Shown piece after piece: positions 34,535 to 46,285 of a stretch of DNA of 64,000 nucleotides (its first letter is position 1; each line of letters opens with the position of its first letter). The DNA is from Isoetes taiwanensis. Taxonomy: Eukaryota > Streptophyta > Lycopodiopsida > Isoetales > Isoetaceae. Location: the NCBI GenBank assembly GCA_021234155.1, contig JAJEKV010000080.1:1038182-1102181 (forward strand), written 5' to 3'. The notes under the pieces are model-generated. The model had not been told where the DNA came from and ran no database searches. It saw only the letters and a program-made list of their open reading frames with translations. Position numbers and translations under genes: made by a program.

Positions 34535-37500
34535 ATCTACTTGCTTGGAATGCGCGGGGTGCGGTCCTCTAGTAGTAAGAGGGCCCGTTTTCTTTGGCAC
34601 TTTAGCAGCTTGCGGCCCTCGATATTGTTTGCATTCAGGAGCATAAGTGTCACAGGGTGATACGTCCAGGCTCATGAATATGGTTGGTAGGCAGTTTGTC
34701 TCTATTGCTTCTTCTTCTGGGGTACTCTTATTGCTTGGAGGATGGATGTGCAGGTTACATACTCTGCAGCAGGCAGGTTTGGTCGGTGGGCAATAATTAA
34801 GTGGTTGGAGGGAGGGCAAGAGTGGGGGATTGTTAATGTTTATGCCCCTAATCAGCCTTCTCGGGGGGTGCTTTATGGGCCACAATGCGGAATAAGTTCT
34901 GCAGCCCTTGGTGGGTTGCGTGTCGCTTTGGTTGTTTGTTAGGGGACTTCAATATGGTAGAGCGAGTAGAGGATCGCTCTGGTTCTGGAACCCAGGCCAT
35001 GCATGGGTTTGAGAGGGACCAATGGTCTCGTCGTTTGTTGCAGGATTTGGCCTTGGTTGAGGTCCCTGTGGACTTGTCTTTCACCTATTGTAATAGGCAG
35101 ATTGGTGCGGGCCGGGCGTATGCTAGGCATGACTGGTGCTATGCTTCCCCATGCGCACTGGATGGTGTGCCCTCTTTGCGCCGGAGTAACATTATGTCTA
35201 CCTCCATTTCTGATCATTACCCTCAGGTTTTGTCCAGTCAGGGTGCGGTTGCCTCTCGGCCCTCTAGGACGGTGTTCCGTTTGAACACCCGGCTTCTGGC
35301 TGATGCGGATTTCTTGGCCCAGTGCCAAGAGTTGTGGCTTGATACCTTTTCATCTCTGAAGGGTATATCTAGTATGGTGACTGCGTTGGCCAGGGTGAAG
35401 CGTTTTGCCAAGGTCTTTGGTAGACAGCGTGTGCAGCAGGAGCGGCAGGAGTTGCATGGCCTCTATCCAGGAGTTGGAGAAGATTCGGGCGCAGCCTTCT
35501 GATGGCATTAGGGAGAATGCAGTGTTGCAGCGTATTGTTGCTCTGGAGCAGGTTAAAGTGCAGAAGGCGCGTGTGAAAGCGGCCCTTACCTGGTTGAAGG
35601 AGGGGGACACAAGTTCGTCGGTGTTCTTCAGAGCAGCTAGGGCAAATGCGCGATATGCAAAGATCTATGGCGCCCCTTGCTTTGCCTGATGGCCGGACTT
35701 TGGAGGATCCCGCTGATTTGCAGCGGTATGTGCATGCTCATTTCTCAGGGTTTTTCGCACAACGCACTCTTCCCTATGAGCAGGAGATGTAGGAGCTTGT
35801 TTTGGGGGCTGTTAAGCCATCTATTCTGCCTCACCAGTGTGAGATCTTGGAGCAAGAGCTCTCCAGAGAGGATTTAGCGGAGGCATGTATGTGCATGGCC
35901 AAGGATAAATGTCCTGGACTGGATGGCATCCCTGTGGAGCTCTTTCAGACTTATTGGGAGTGGGCTGGTGAGTCTCATGTACTGTGTGTATCTTGAGTTG
36001 TCAGCAGCTACTCAAATGGATAGGATCTTGAATACCGCATGCATTTCCTTGATTCCTAAGGTTAAGCATCCTTCTACCATTAATGATTGGAGGCCTATCT
36101 CCTTGTTGTCCTCTGTGTACAAGATTATTGCGAAAGCCCTGACAGAGAAGTTGAAGCCGGTGTTGACTTCTTCCACTAGTAAGGTGCAGTCTGGGTTTGT
36201 TCCTGGGAGGAACATTTTGACTAATGTTGCCGCAGCTTATGAGGGCCTTTATTGGGCCAAGAGAACAGGTCAAGGCATTGCCTATCTTAAGCTTGACTTT
36301 GCCAAAGCTTACGATAGCATCCGTTGGGAGTTCTTATCTGCCATGATGTTAGCGTTGGGCTGTGGTCCATGCTTTACAGAGACAGTCATGAAGCTGCATA
36401 GGTCAAGACAAAGCTACTGGTGGTGTGCTGTGGTGAACCCTCCCCGCCGCTTTCTCCTTAGGCGAGGGTGCGTCGGGGGTGCCCTTTGGCTCGCTTTTGT
36501 TTACGACAGGCGAGGGCAATCGCCCTCGCTTGTTTTTGCTTTGCGGGAGGAGGGTGTGGTGGATGGGCTTCGGATGCAGGATGGTAGCCAGCAGATTATT
36601 AACCAGTTCGCCGATGACACTTTCCTCTTCTTGGTGGCAGAAGAGAGGAATCTGCGGAATGTGAAGGGTTTGCTGGATACTTTCTCCTTGGCCTCGGGCA
36701 TTCTTCTGAATTGGGGTAAATGCTCCGCATTATGGGCCTAGCTGACTCCGCCTCCCCCTTGTTTGGCTCTATTCCCTTGGAAGGTGCTTCCAGGTAATGT
36801 GTATACTAAGCTGTTGGGTATTCCCTTTGGAGGGGATGTTTCCATGGGGAGGGTATGGGATGAGATTTTGCAGGGGTTCCAGAAACACCTCAATTGATGG
36901 AAGGGTAGCAAGTTGTCCATGACAGGTATGATCACTATTGCCAAGTCAGTACTTTGTAGCACTCATGTGTATACAGCATCTGCGATGTTAGCTCCTGAGG
37001 GTAAGATACAGGCTTTGGATAAGATTGTTCGAAATTTTGTGTGGGGCGGGGATGATGAAGGGGCGGTTGTTAAAGTGGCTTGGTGGAAGTGTCTCCGCCC
37101 CCGGGAGGATGGGGGCTTGGCCATTCTGGATTTGGCGCTGCATAGTAAGGTGTTGGTCTCCAAGTTTGTTTGGAGCACTCTGCAGGATGGAGCATCTTCT
37201 CTTGGTGCGGCGCTATTGTTGCAGTCTCTCTGCCATTGTGTGGCATTTGGGAGCCGTCTGTGCATGTGGAGTTGCCCTGGGCACTGTTGTATGGTCTCCG
37301 GCCGTTCCCACATGCATCCCCGTTTCTCAGGGGGTGTTGCGGGCTTGGGATCATGTGCGTGTGCTCTTCCAGCTAAATTACGCCTCAGTTTATCACCACT
37401 CTTCTCCTTTCTTGTGGGTTCCTCTACCCCTGCAAGACTTGCCCTTGGTCGCCATCAGGCATGCTCAAGGCGCAGGCCCGCTGGAGGCGAAGGCTCACCT

Positions 37501-37550
37501 TTGGAGGATTGGTATTGGGGTGGTCAGCTAGCTTCGTGGGAGTTCTTTTG
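34535..37550 (+). pseudogene. L1 ORF2 (endonuclease-reverse transcriptase), frameshifted
   Basis: In order across several registers: LLAWNARGA and IVCIQEHK (start of the APE-type endonuclease); WGIVNVYAPNQPSRG; GDFNMVERVEDRSG; SISDHYP. Then come the RT motifs LIPKVKHPSTINDWRPISLL, AKALTEKLKPVL, GFVPGRNIL, LKLDFAKAYDSIRWEFL and FADDTFLFLV. The GLRQGDPLSP-type motif is altered in the region of 36.45 kb, where an insertion or frameshift scrambles the sequence. Further downstream motifs (KIVRNFVWGGDDE, WWKCLRPREDGGL) mark the post-RT region. Multiple frameshifts make it inactive. Confidence 0.85.
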
Positions 37551-38458
37551 AGCTCGCTTTTGCCTGAGGGGCAGTGACCGGGCTATCTGGGAACAAGTGG
37601 CGGGAGTATTCCGCTACACATACCTATAGTCCCACGTGATGATGTGGTGGTGCAGTTTGGAAGGTTCATCCGGATGTTGTGTCTTCTTGTTTTGTGTAGT
37701 CTTGTTACCGGGTGCCGGGCTATTCAGACACTCTCCCCCTTTCTCGGCAAGTGGTCTCTCGCAGCTTCCTGTTCTCGATGGCGCCGGTTTGGGCGTGGAC
37801 ATGGAGCTCACTTCCCCACCGGGTTAGGGTGCTTCGTGGCGGTGGTGCACTGGCCAGATTAGGGTGAATGCCCTTGTGAGTCGGGCTTTAGGCGGGGTGT
37901 GAGCCCTCTCTACCCTTTGTTGTGGCCTTCATCGTTGAGACTTGTGGAGCATTGTGCGGTTTTATGCCCTCACTTGCGTGTGCGCCTGATTGGGCCGGGC
38001 TCGCTTTGTAAGATTGACTAGCCGCCAGCTTTCTTCATGTGTATCCCGGTGCTTGGTCGCTTTGTGGCGACAAGCCTTGCATCCGTCGCGGGCTTGGTTG
38101 GTGTGGCTGATTTGGAAGCCGCGGCGGTTGGGATCTTTCGTGGGGATTCAAAGAAATGCAAAATTTCTCGATTCCTCGACTCGGTACAAGCTATTTCAAA
38201 GCTTTATGGTGTTCCCGGATTAGTAGAGCCGGAAGTTTGCCATTTGGCTGACTTCTTGGGTGTTGTAGATGGTGATGGTCGGTTTTGTACAAAGAAAGAG
38301 AGTTGCGCTTTTTCCTGTGAGTTTATTGTGGAGTGTTGAGGTATCGCTGTCTCTTTAGGGCAGTTCTCCTTCCTCCTCACTTGCTTTGTAACATTACCAT
38401 TCTTTTAATATATTGATGACACAGTTTTCCCCACAAAAAAAAAAAAAAAAAAAAACCG

Positions 38459-40619
38459 ATATGTGCCATAATGCAAAACCTGGTATATGTCTTTGGGTAT
38501 GATGTGGAACATGCTAGAAACACTTTGTTCTGAAGTTAACAGTTGCTGTTAGAGCAATTGTGCAAGGTAAGATTTAGGGGGAAACAATAGTTTTTAGCTT
38601 ACTCTATCTTATTAGCATTTGATATAACCCTAATAGTTTTTATTGAAGAACACGGTCATAGTTGAATAAAGCTAGTCTTATGTATGTAGTTAAACTTTAG
38701 GTATTTTCTGGGCTTGTGGACACATCTGCAGGAAGCAGGATTTATCAATCTTTGGAGCTCTCAAATACTACCAGAGTGTCGATACATTGATGGGAGAAGA
38801 GTCACTAAGTTTCAGTTACCACTACATTGAACTCTTGACATTAAACTGATAACTGCTATTATTATATGAAAAGGATAAAAGGCAGCTCCGAATTCTAAGA
38901 AATGATTCATGCTTTTGCTGAATCCCGTTATTTCTTTGCAGGCAAGAGGAAAAGTTATCATTTTTGAATGGTTGGATGTACCCATCCTGAAATATTATAG
39001 CTTTATATTATAGTTTTGGTTTCGACCATTACAATTTTTGGCATTTTATCTTGCAAAAATAATAGCAACATAGGATGGACTATTTGCTAGAGGAGACTTT
39101 GATTTTATATACGTGTTGGTACTGTAAATAATTATTTGAAAGTTTCAAGATGTATTATATAAGTTGTTGAAAACACATCTCAAGATGTATTATACAAGGC
39201 ATTCTTCTGACCAATTCCTGAAAATAAGTAACAGTTAAGTGTATGTTCTAACACTATGTATTTGTCTCTAGTTGCCTTATTTTCCTGTTATAGGTGATAT
39301 TTTCTCACCATTTTGCTTGCACACAACAACTTGTCAATAACATTTTCAATTTTAGACATTTCAAAAATCTAGAAAACCTTAATGCAACACACTATGGTAG
39401 TAAAGGTATTATATTGAACTTCATATGAAATGGAGTTCATAGGAAATGGTGTTCGAGAATGCTCTAAAGTTCATGCACACTATGGTAGTAAAGGTATTAC
39501 ATAGAAGTTCATATGAAATGGAGTTCATATGAAATGTTGTTCGGAATGCTCTAGAATTCATACAGCTTGAAAGAAAATGTGAATATTCATTCATATCATC
39601 ACTCATATCATCATATATCAGATCTTAAAATATAGAACCGAGGAGTTGTCATTTACTAGTAATATCATAGATGATGTTGTGCTCGAAAAGGGATATAACA
39701 TTGAATAGTGTTATATATGTTGTATCCCAAATTTCTTAACTGTCGTCCACATTGCTGTTGCTTTGTTGATGGTAGCATTTGAGGGGAAGAAAAGCCCTGA
39801 GGCTCCAGTAAAAATCAGCTTCACAATAAGAGAAGGATGCAAATGCGTGGTAGTGTAAGTGAGGTTGAATTGGAAATTGCCAAGAGGAGAATTGCACAGT
39901 AGGCAAAATTCTAGCCAAGGCAGTTTGGGAAAGAGAAATGTCAGTGGTGGAGCATGTAAGATCAATTCTTCTAGTCATAGACAACGACAGTTTCAAGAGG
40001 CTAGGCCCCATTCACCTGTTAGGCAAGCTCTTCCCCTCAAAAATGGTGATCCAACTTCCATTTTGAGGGAGGAATGGGGGGATTGCAATTTAAGACATGA
40101 GGATTTTCAATAAAAAAAAACTAGCAAAAGGCACACCAGAAGGCTTTAGCAAGGTTTTATTTAGCTAGGTATATTAAAACAGAAGGCTTTGGCAAGGTTT
40201 TGTTTAGCTAGGCATATTAAAACTTCTACTAAAGCCACTTAGTAACAATAAAAGGCACTAGTAGAAGTTGTTTCTATTAAAGGCACTTAGTAGAAGTGGA
40301 ACACATTTCCACCATGAATTTCGCTAATGTGAAGATCCACCTAGATAAATCCATCATACTTTACATGACTTGTATTGAACAAATTGCTTGCATTGAACTA
40401 ATTGCTTTTTCTCTATCCTTTCCATGGCCTAGGCATTTGCACTTTGTCTAAGACTCTGGGCTCCCTTATTTCAAGCATTGTAGTGTTGCCGACTTTGGAA
40501 CTGCGAAATGATTAGAGTTTCAGAAGAATGTTTTGGCACTGATCAGACTTCATATATTCCCTTATAAAATATGCATAATGTACACAATATATATTTGGAA
40601 GGGTATCCATAAACCCATT
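38459..40619. other. Intergenic, AT-rich
   Basis: Short local duplications: GAAGTTCATATGAAATGGAGTT-type repeats at 39.42-39.54 kb and AAGGCTTTRGCAAGGTTTTRTT at 40.14-40.21 kb. The plus-strand frame 39859-40113 is not recognised. No gene is supported. Confidence 0.5.
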
Positions 40620-40970
40620 CAGGAAAGTTCACGTTTGTAAGCCACTCTGGAGCAAGCACAGTTGATTATTTGTTGGCTAAAGATGCACGTATGATTAAGG
40701 ACTTCTGGATTGGTGAAAAGCTTCCAGAATCTGATCATAAACCCCTATTTATAATGCTTAAAACATGTCATGAAACTGATTTATAGCAGCAGCCCTTTCA
40801 TCCTAAGATTAAAGTGAATTACACCCTACATGAAGCATATAAAAAGTGCATTGAAGATTTATTGGAACAAGCCACATGGTCAGGACAATTTGTAGCAGAT
40901 GCAAACCATTTTACGGGGTTAATATTGGATGCTGCAAAGCAAACATTTGGTGTGACCAAAAGGCGCATTC

Positions 40971-40995
40971 AAGCATAATTTCATTAATTGTGGAC
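40971..40995 (+). repeat. Left terminal inverted repeat
   Basis: Starts AAGCATAATTTCATTA and ends GTGGAC; inverted partner at 51471-51495 with mismatches at two positions. The ATTC target duplication precedes it. Confidence 0.9.
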
Positions 40996-41239
40996 TTTGC
41001 CTCCATATGACTCCCAAATGGACCCGATTTTTTAGAATATAAGGGTTTTATTTAGTAGAATGATGCAAAATTTCGAAATGCGTACAGGTAGGTGAGATGG
41101 CAGGCCTTGTATCTATTAAGCAAAAAAAGTGCCAACCGAGTTTGTGTCTCGCCCAAGCGCCTTCTGTAGACGTGGTCTCGCCACAGCAGCCGGCATTCGC
41201 AAATCTGCATAGTATAGATTCATAGTCGTGCCAGTCAGA

Positions 41240-41572
41240 ATGATCCGAACCAGGCGCAACGATGGATTCACAATGAGCGAAATGCAGTGCCATATCGCCG
41301 AGCCAATATTAGCTCATGCGAATCAGCTTCAGGTTGAGGTGCAGAACGAGATAAACCAAAATGGCACAGAAGAAATGAGACACCAACTCAGGAAGCTCCT
41401 TCGTCGTGGAGAGTTGATGAAGGATGGCGATGAGCCGGATCACCTCAGCAGGGTAGAGCTAGGAAGGCTGCTTGATTTCCTTGAAACGCCATATTTACAG
41501 GGCAGAAGCTCTGAAGAGGTTGCTGAAAATGGAGGATGTTTGGCTGCACAACAGTTTCCGGTCGTTATTTAA
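41240..41572 (+). CDS. Small charged protein or exon near the left end of the element
   Basis: An ATG at 41240 opens 110 codons with clear codon bias: a helical, charged sequence (ILAHANQLQVEVQNEINQNG; MRHQLRKLLRRGELMKDGDE; LSRVELGRLLDFLETPYLQ). It lies 245 bases inside the left terminal repeat, convergent with the leftward ParB/methylase-like gene. No family is recognised. It could be a separate accessory protein or a terminal exon spliced from elsewhere in the element. Confidence 0.45.
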   Translation: MIRTRRNDGFTMSEMQCHIAEPILAHANQLQVEVQNEINQNGTEEMRHQLRKLLRRGELMKDGDEPDHLSRVELGRLLDFLETPYLQGRSSEEVAENGGCLAAQQFPVVI

Positions 41573-42065
41573 GAAGCTTTACAAGAAGGAAAAGAGGCAG
41601 CGTGTGGCTTTGGTAACGAAACTCATCCTGACAATGATATAATAATGTTGTAAGGATGTAATAAGCATAGTCAATATTATATAATGTAACGTACCTGAGT
41701 AATTCCTGAGGGTGTGCTCTTTGATCTCCACTGTTTCTGCACCTCCACTTCACTTCATGTTTGATGACGTTTACTCTGCTAGTAAATTGGGCGCCCGCCC
41801 AATTTGTGGCCGAGGATAGCGAAGGTCTCAAGTTAACAGCAACAAGATTGGTTGTGAAATAAATTAAATTAAAGGTTTTAGTTTCTACGGGTAAGCAAAT
41901 TGGGCGCCCGCCCAATTTGGTTAGCAAAGTAAACTAGAGAATTATAAGACAAGGAAATGAGTGCAACGTTATAATTTCTGAAAAAAGAAGTAATTACAAT
42001 TGTTCATAACATATTTCACATATTTTGAAATCATAAATTGCTCATTCGTCTGGAGGCACCTCTTC

Positions 42066-45000
42066 TCAATGATCCTTGCTGGGTTCTTCATGCTGGGGCG
42101 GAGGTTGTTGTGCTGCCTCTTTGATCTCTTCCATTTTTTGCCTAAAATCTTCGGCCCCCAGTTCCTCATTCTCCTCATCTGCACCCTGATTGTCTTCGGT
42201 GTTCGCCGCCTCTTCCTCTACATCTTGACTATTTAATGTGTTGGGGACCACATCCTCTCCATCCAGATTGTCCCCTTCCTGTGTTTCCATGACAATGACA
42301 GACTCAGGATCCCTAGCAACCTCTTCCTCAAACTTTGAGGTCGCCTCAATAATGTCCTGAGTATTCACCAGTGCGGTCCCTGCCAGTGCATTGATGTTGT
42401 CTTTTCTTCTCCTAAATAGTTCCAAATCCTGAGAGCCTAGGGCCGCTGCCTTTTTGAGCTCTATTTGAATCGAGCTCTTGTCATGTCTCAGAATGGATTG
42501 CACTTCGTTTATGGTTGTAGAGGAGAACGGACAAGATGTCTCAGGAGCAGGAAGCTGAGGCTGAGGAACATTTTTGGAAGTAGAGGCCTTCTTCTTTCCC
42601 TCCTTGATCTTTGGTAGTGCCTGAGCTCTTGATTTTTTCTCGTCTAACATGACATCGAGTTGCTCGAATATCTGTACAAGCTTAATTTCCAGCTTCTCGT
42701 CTGTCTCAAAAGACAATGTTTTATAGCCCTCGCACACTGCATCTCGGCTAAAAGCACCACCGGAAAAGAAGTCGAGAACAGTGCAATCTTCCAACATCAA
42801 CTTCTGTACTAGATAGGTGCACGTCTTACTTTCCAACTGATTATGCACGAGTACTCCTCCCCCACCTGCTGCACCCTTGTCGCACCAAGGATGATACAGT
42901 CAATAAGCTGCAGGGAAAACAAATGTTAGAAACATTGATGGTCAACAACAAAATTGGGCGGGCGCCCAATTTAAAATGCATACCTGCTGCACACTCATGA
43001 TCAGGCAAATTCTTTTCGATGTCCTGTTTTTCTCGTAAATGCTTGGGAAACTTAGCATATTGCTTTGGATGGTTGGAATTGCCGAAGCAAATATTTATTT
43101 CCTGTACAGATGGCGGAGCCGCTGCGTCTCTGGCAACATACATTAGCAGGACAAGACATTGCAGCTCTCGAACTCTAGAGGTAGAAGCAGTTCTGGCCGG
43201 GGGGTCCTGGTAGGAACCAACCCAAACACGGCTGCCACCGTCTATTATCTTCATGGCGGATAGGCACTCATTGAGGCGGTCCGGGGTAATAAATATAGCT
43301 ATCCAAGAAAGTCGCTGGTCCGCCATCGTCTTTGAGCTGGTCAAGGAATTTTTCATAATCTTCCTTTGGCCATTTCTTTGTATATCCGTCGCATCCAATG
43401 AAGCGGCAGAAGTATTTACCACGCCCACGCACAAACCTCATGGACTAACGTGGAAACACTTGAAAGGTTTGCCACCCTCCTCAACCGCCCAAGAAGATAT
43501 TCGTCTACTTTACTTTGTCAGAGGGACTCCGAAAGCTTTCCTTCTCCATCTCTTTAAGTCCCTACGCCCATCCACCGATACTCTTGGCGAACATAAGCAT
43601 CAGATTCTCTGTGAATATTGGATGAGCTTGCCTCAAGGCAGTCATGTCTTGAAAAGGGAGTTTCTTCACTTCCTTCATGTATCTGACAAGGGCCCGCTCC
43701 ATTGTTCCAATCTTCTTCAGCTCTAAGGCTCTGACTTTCATGGTACGTCTCCCAATATAATCCTTGCTTCCCTTCAGGAAAGTGGTGCCATCCTTGATCT
43801 CCTTCAAAGACCTTTGCAGATCTAGAGGATGCATGGACTTTAATGGGCGACAGGAATTGTTGGTGAAAAGTCTAAGCCTGTCTTTCACTTCAATTCTTTC
43901 TCCCTTCTTGTCCTTCAACCGGTCTTCGTAGAATAACTGGGCAACTTCGGTGCACAATGACCACGATTCGTTATCAAGATATACAAAGTAGTCGTAGTCA
44001 CGCATAGTTGACTTCTTAATCGCTTGCAACGCCACGCTGCCTTTCCAACTCGCATGACACGTAAGGCATTAGATACGGCCCATACACATCATCGTAATTT
44101 GCTTGCACTAGCTGTTCCAAATTGGGCGCCCGCCCAATTTCAGATTGTTGACACTCTTTTGGCGCCCACCCTTAATTTCCTGGGTCCCAAATTGGGCGGG
44201 CGCCAATTTGCACTTCGCTCAGTGGAAATTGGGCACCAATTTCCAAAAAGAGTGTCAATAATCAAATTGGGCGGCTTTTGGAACTGGTGGATAGCACGAA
44301 CTGTCAGAAATAATGGTGGTTAATGCACTCACAGAATAAGCTCCACCGACGGAGTGCCCGCGATTGCCCTTCTTAGGCTTCCGTAGAATGCCCACTTGGT
44401 TTTCAAGCTGCTGAATTTCTTCAAGAATACTTCGTGTATAGTCTTCTTTGTTATGTCATTATTCTCCGGGCCGATTACGAACGCATTTTCGATTCTTTGG
44501 AGATTTCCTGCCAGGACTTGGCATTTCCTTGTGGCATAGAAAAAGAATATCAGTTCAGCCAAGTGCTTCCTTTCAGGAGGCCATGCCAAAGCTTGTGTGA
44601 CAAGCGGTTGAGCAACCGTGTAGTCGTATGGTTGCCATTTACAATCCAAAATTCTGCATTTTGCGAGGTCCTCCGCCTTCTTCCACTTAATTGCTGCTCC
44701 GCACATGCGTGGATCGAACGGCACGACATCAGCATCGAGGGTGCATCCGATGGCTGATAAACGATTAAGTAGAGAGTGTCCAAATGCTCTGGACTTATGA
44801 CCCTACAAGTCATATTTGCCGGGCTTTATGCATCTTGAACACATCGATTTCAATTTGAAGCCCACCCCCGAGGGTAGATTCTCTCCACAGGCTTGATGCT
44901 TGCTATGGCGCTGTGACAACTCATATGCGCTCTCACGTGGACGCCGCCCGGGCCGGATGGAGTGAACTTCACGATCTGCACGGCTAGTCTCCCGTTCTTC

Positions 45001-45964
45001 CGGCTAGACAAGGACTCCCTCTCCGAACTATTTGGGCTCTGTGGTGAGATGTGCCGCTTGCGCCTCTTGGACGGACCACCTAAATCTTTTCCTCTGCGCT
45101 TAGAGGGTTCCTCTTGATTAATTGGTCCTCTTACGCACTCACCTCGGCGACCTTTGCTATTCTCGACAATCCAATCAATACAAGTTTAGGGGCAGCTTTA
45201 CGGGAATAGTCAGAAAGGCGTGTCCTCGCCTTCTTTATTCTTTGTCTCTCGGTCTCCATGGCCGCTGGTGCCTGCGCTTGTGATGTCTCACCCTTCTTGT
45301 ATCTAGACTTAAGCCACTTAGTATCGTATACTTTAGGTTGGTTCTTGCCCTGATACTCCGTGAACAGTGCTTTCGATCTGTTCTGTTTGTGTTCTAATAT
45401 CCACTGCCTGACAGCGTAGTAGCCATCCAAGATATCAGTTCTTGATTTGATGCCCGAGCGCTCTAAACTTTCATATGAGTCTAGCGCCCATCCTTTATGA
45501 GCGCAAGAATGTGGGCTTTCCTTTATACTTATGCTTCATCATACATGGCTCGTAATTTCAGAAAGTGGAACTTTATAACGGACGAAAGCCCGATCTACGG
45601 TGTCTTCAACATCGATGAGGAAGTCATCGCTGTTCTCAGGCGAGACCTCCATGTCGATGACGATACCCGCCGAGTTCATTTTCCCTGTCCCTCTCTTGCC
45701 AAAGAAAAGCAAAAGATCCTTGAGGTGGTTTGTCCGGGACCCGTGATGAATATTCCCTATCTCTATGCACCGTACACAATCCTCAAAGAACCGGGCCATA
45801 ACTTCATGGGGCACTACCCGGATGTCGCAAAAACGCTTCTTTCTTCTTCTTCGTTTTGCATCCTCTCTTGCAATAGCCTCTCAGAAATTTGGGTCGGGAC
45901 CGGAACCCCCGAAAGTACCGCTTTGTTCAAGGCCATAATAATTCCCCGCAGAATCGGAAAGTAG
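42066..45964 (-). pseudogene. ParB-like/DNA-methylase-like multi-exon gene (copy 2), frameshifted
   Basis: Exon-like blocks, 5' to 3': about 45960-45539 (ARFFEDCVRCIEIGNIHHG); 45430-45131 (VRQWILEHKQNRSKALF); 44813-44333, containing FWIVNGNHTTTR and, after a register change, ALAWPPERKHLAELIFFF, ending at donor TCT/GTGAGT; 44036-about 43565 (starts after GGCAG, phases match); about 43430-42984 (donor CAG/GTATGC); and 42907-42066 (after CCCTGCAG), with LEDCTVLDFFSGGAFSRDAV and CEGYKTLSFETDEK, then a Lys-rich and an acidic tail (EEEAANTEDNQGADEENEE). FW(V/I)V(D/N)xxH is ParB-like; DFFSGGxFSRDA...FETD is like motif I of N6-adenine methylases. Register changes and a TGA at 42902 suggest decay. Enzyme activity is not established; the DPPY motif was not confidently located. 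Confidence 0.6.
44110..44300. repeat. 190-bp compound hairpin in an intron
   Basis: GTTCCAAATTGGGCG... and GATT(G)TTGACACTCTTTT at 44114-44160 recur inverted at 44244-44295 (AAAAAGAGTGTCAATAATC ... TTTTGGAAC). Three 22-bp palindromes or their remnants are nested inside. The whole lies in the intron between donor 44332 and acceptor 44037 of the leftward gene. It looks like the palindromes grew into a larger fold-back. Confidence 0.8.
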
Positions 45965-45974
45965 TGTTAGTACT

Positions 45975-46285
45975 TGGGAGACTAGGAGCTGAAGAGACGG
46001 TTGTATCATAGAGGCCAATTATACCAATTTGGCCGGATCTCTACGCACACCAAATTGGGCGCCACGCCCAATTTACTGCCACTCAACTCATGGTGAGACT
46101 TGGGGCTGAGGAGACGGTTGTATCATAGAGGCCAAATTGGGCGCCCGCCCAATTTGGCCGGATCTTGACAAGACACCAAATTGGCGCCTACCAATTATCG
46201 CCACCAACTCATGGTGAGACTTGGGGCTGAGGGGAGGAGCATCATAGAGGCCAAATTGGGCGCCCGCCCAATTTACTACGGCCCA
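45975..46285. repeat. Three tandem units of about 120 bp between the divergent genes
   Basis: The unit (CTCATGGTGAGACTTGGGGC, GAGACGGTTGTATCATAGAG, palindrome, GGCCGGATCT, second palindrome) repeats three times with decay, each carrying one or two 22-bp palindromes. It sits at the 5' side of the leftward gene, so it may act as a shared control region, but that is inference. Confidence 0.8.

Larger units (their letters stand above)
32286..38458 (+). mobile_element. L1-type LINE, near full length, decayed
   Basis: About 6.1 kb with 5' region, ORF1, ORF2 and a poly(A) of about 21 A residues at 38437-38458, after a 3' UTR containing TTAATATATTGATGACA. ORF2 has endonuclease motifs and an L1-type reverse transcriptase but many frameshifts. 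It is much more GC-rich than the flanking DNA. I looked for a target duplication of the sequence after the poly(A) (CCGATATGTGCC) near 32.3 kb and did not find one, so the exact 5' end is open. Confidence 0.85.

Noticed and set aside
32286-38458. Target duplication for the L1
   Set aside because: The sequence after the poly(A) was compared with the 5' region and only a 7-base AAAAACC match was seen, too weak to claim.
43253-43726. Plus-strand frame of 157 codons
   Set aside because: Antisense to exons of the leftward gene of the 10.5-kb element; no motif.
45497-45964. Plus-strand frame of 155 codons
   Set aside because: It mirrors the minus-strand exon of the ParB/methylase-like gene, which has the better splice context and composition.
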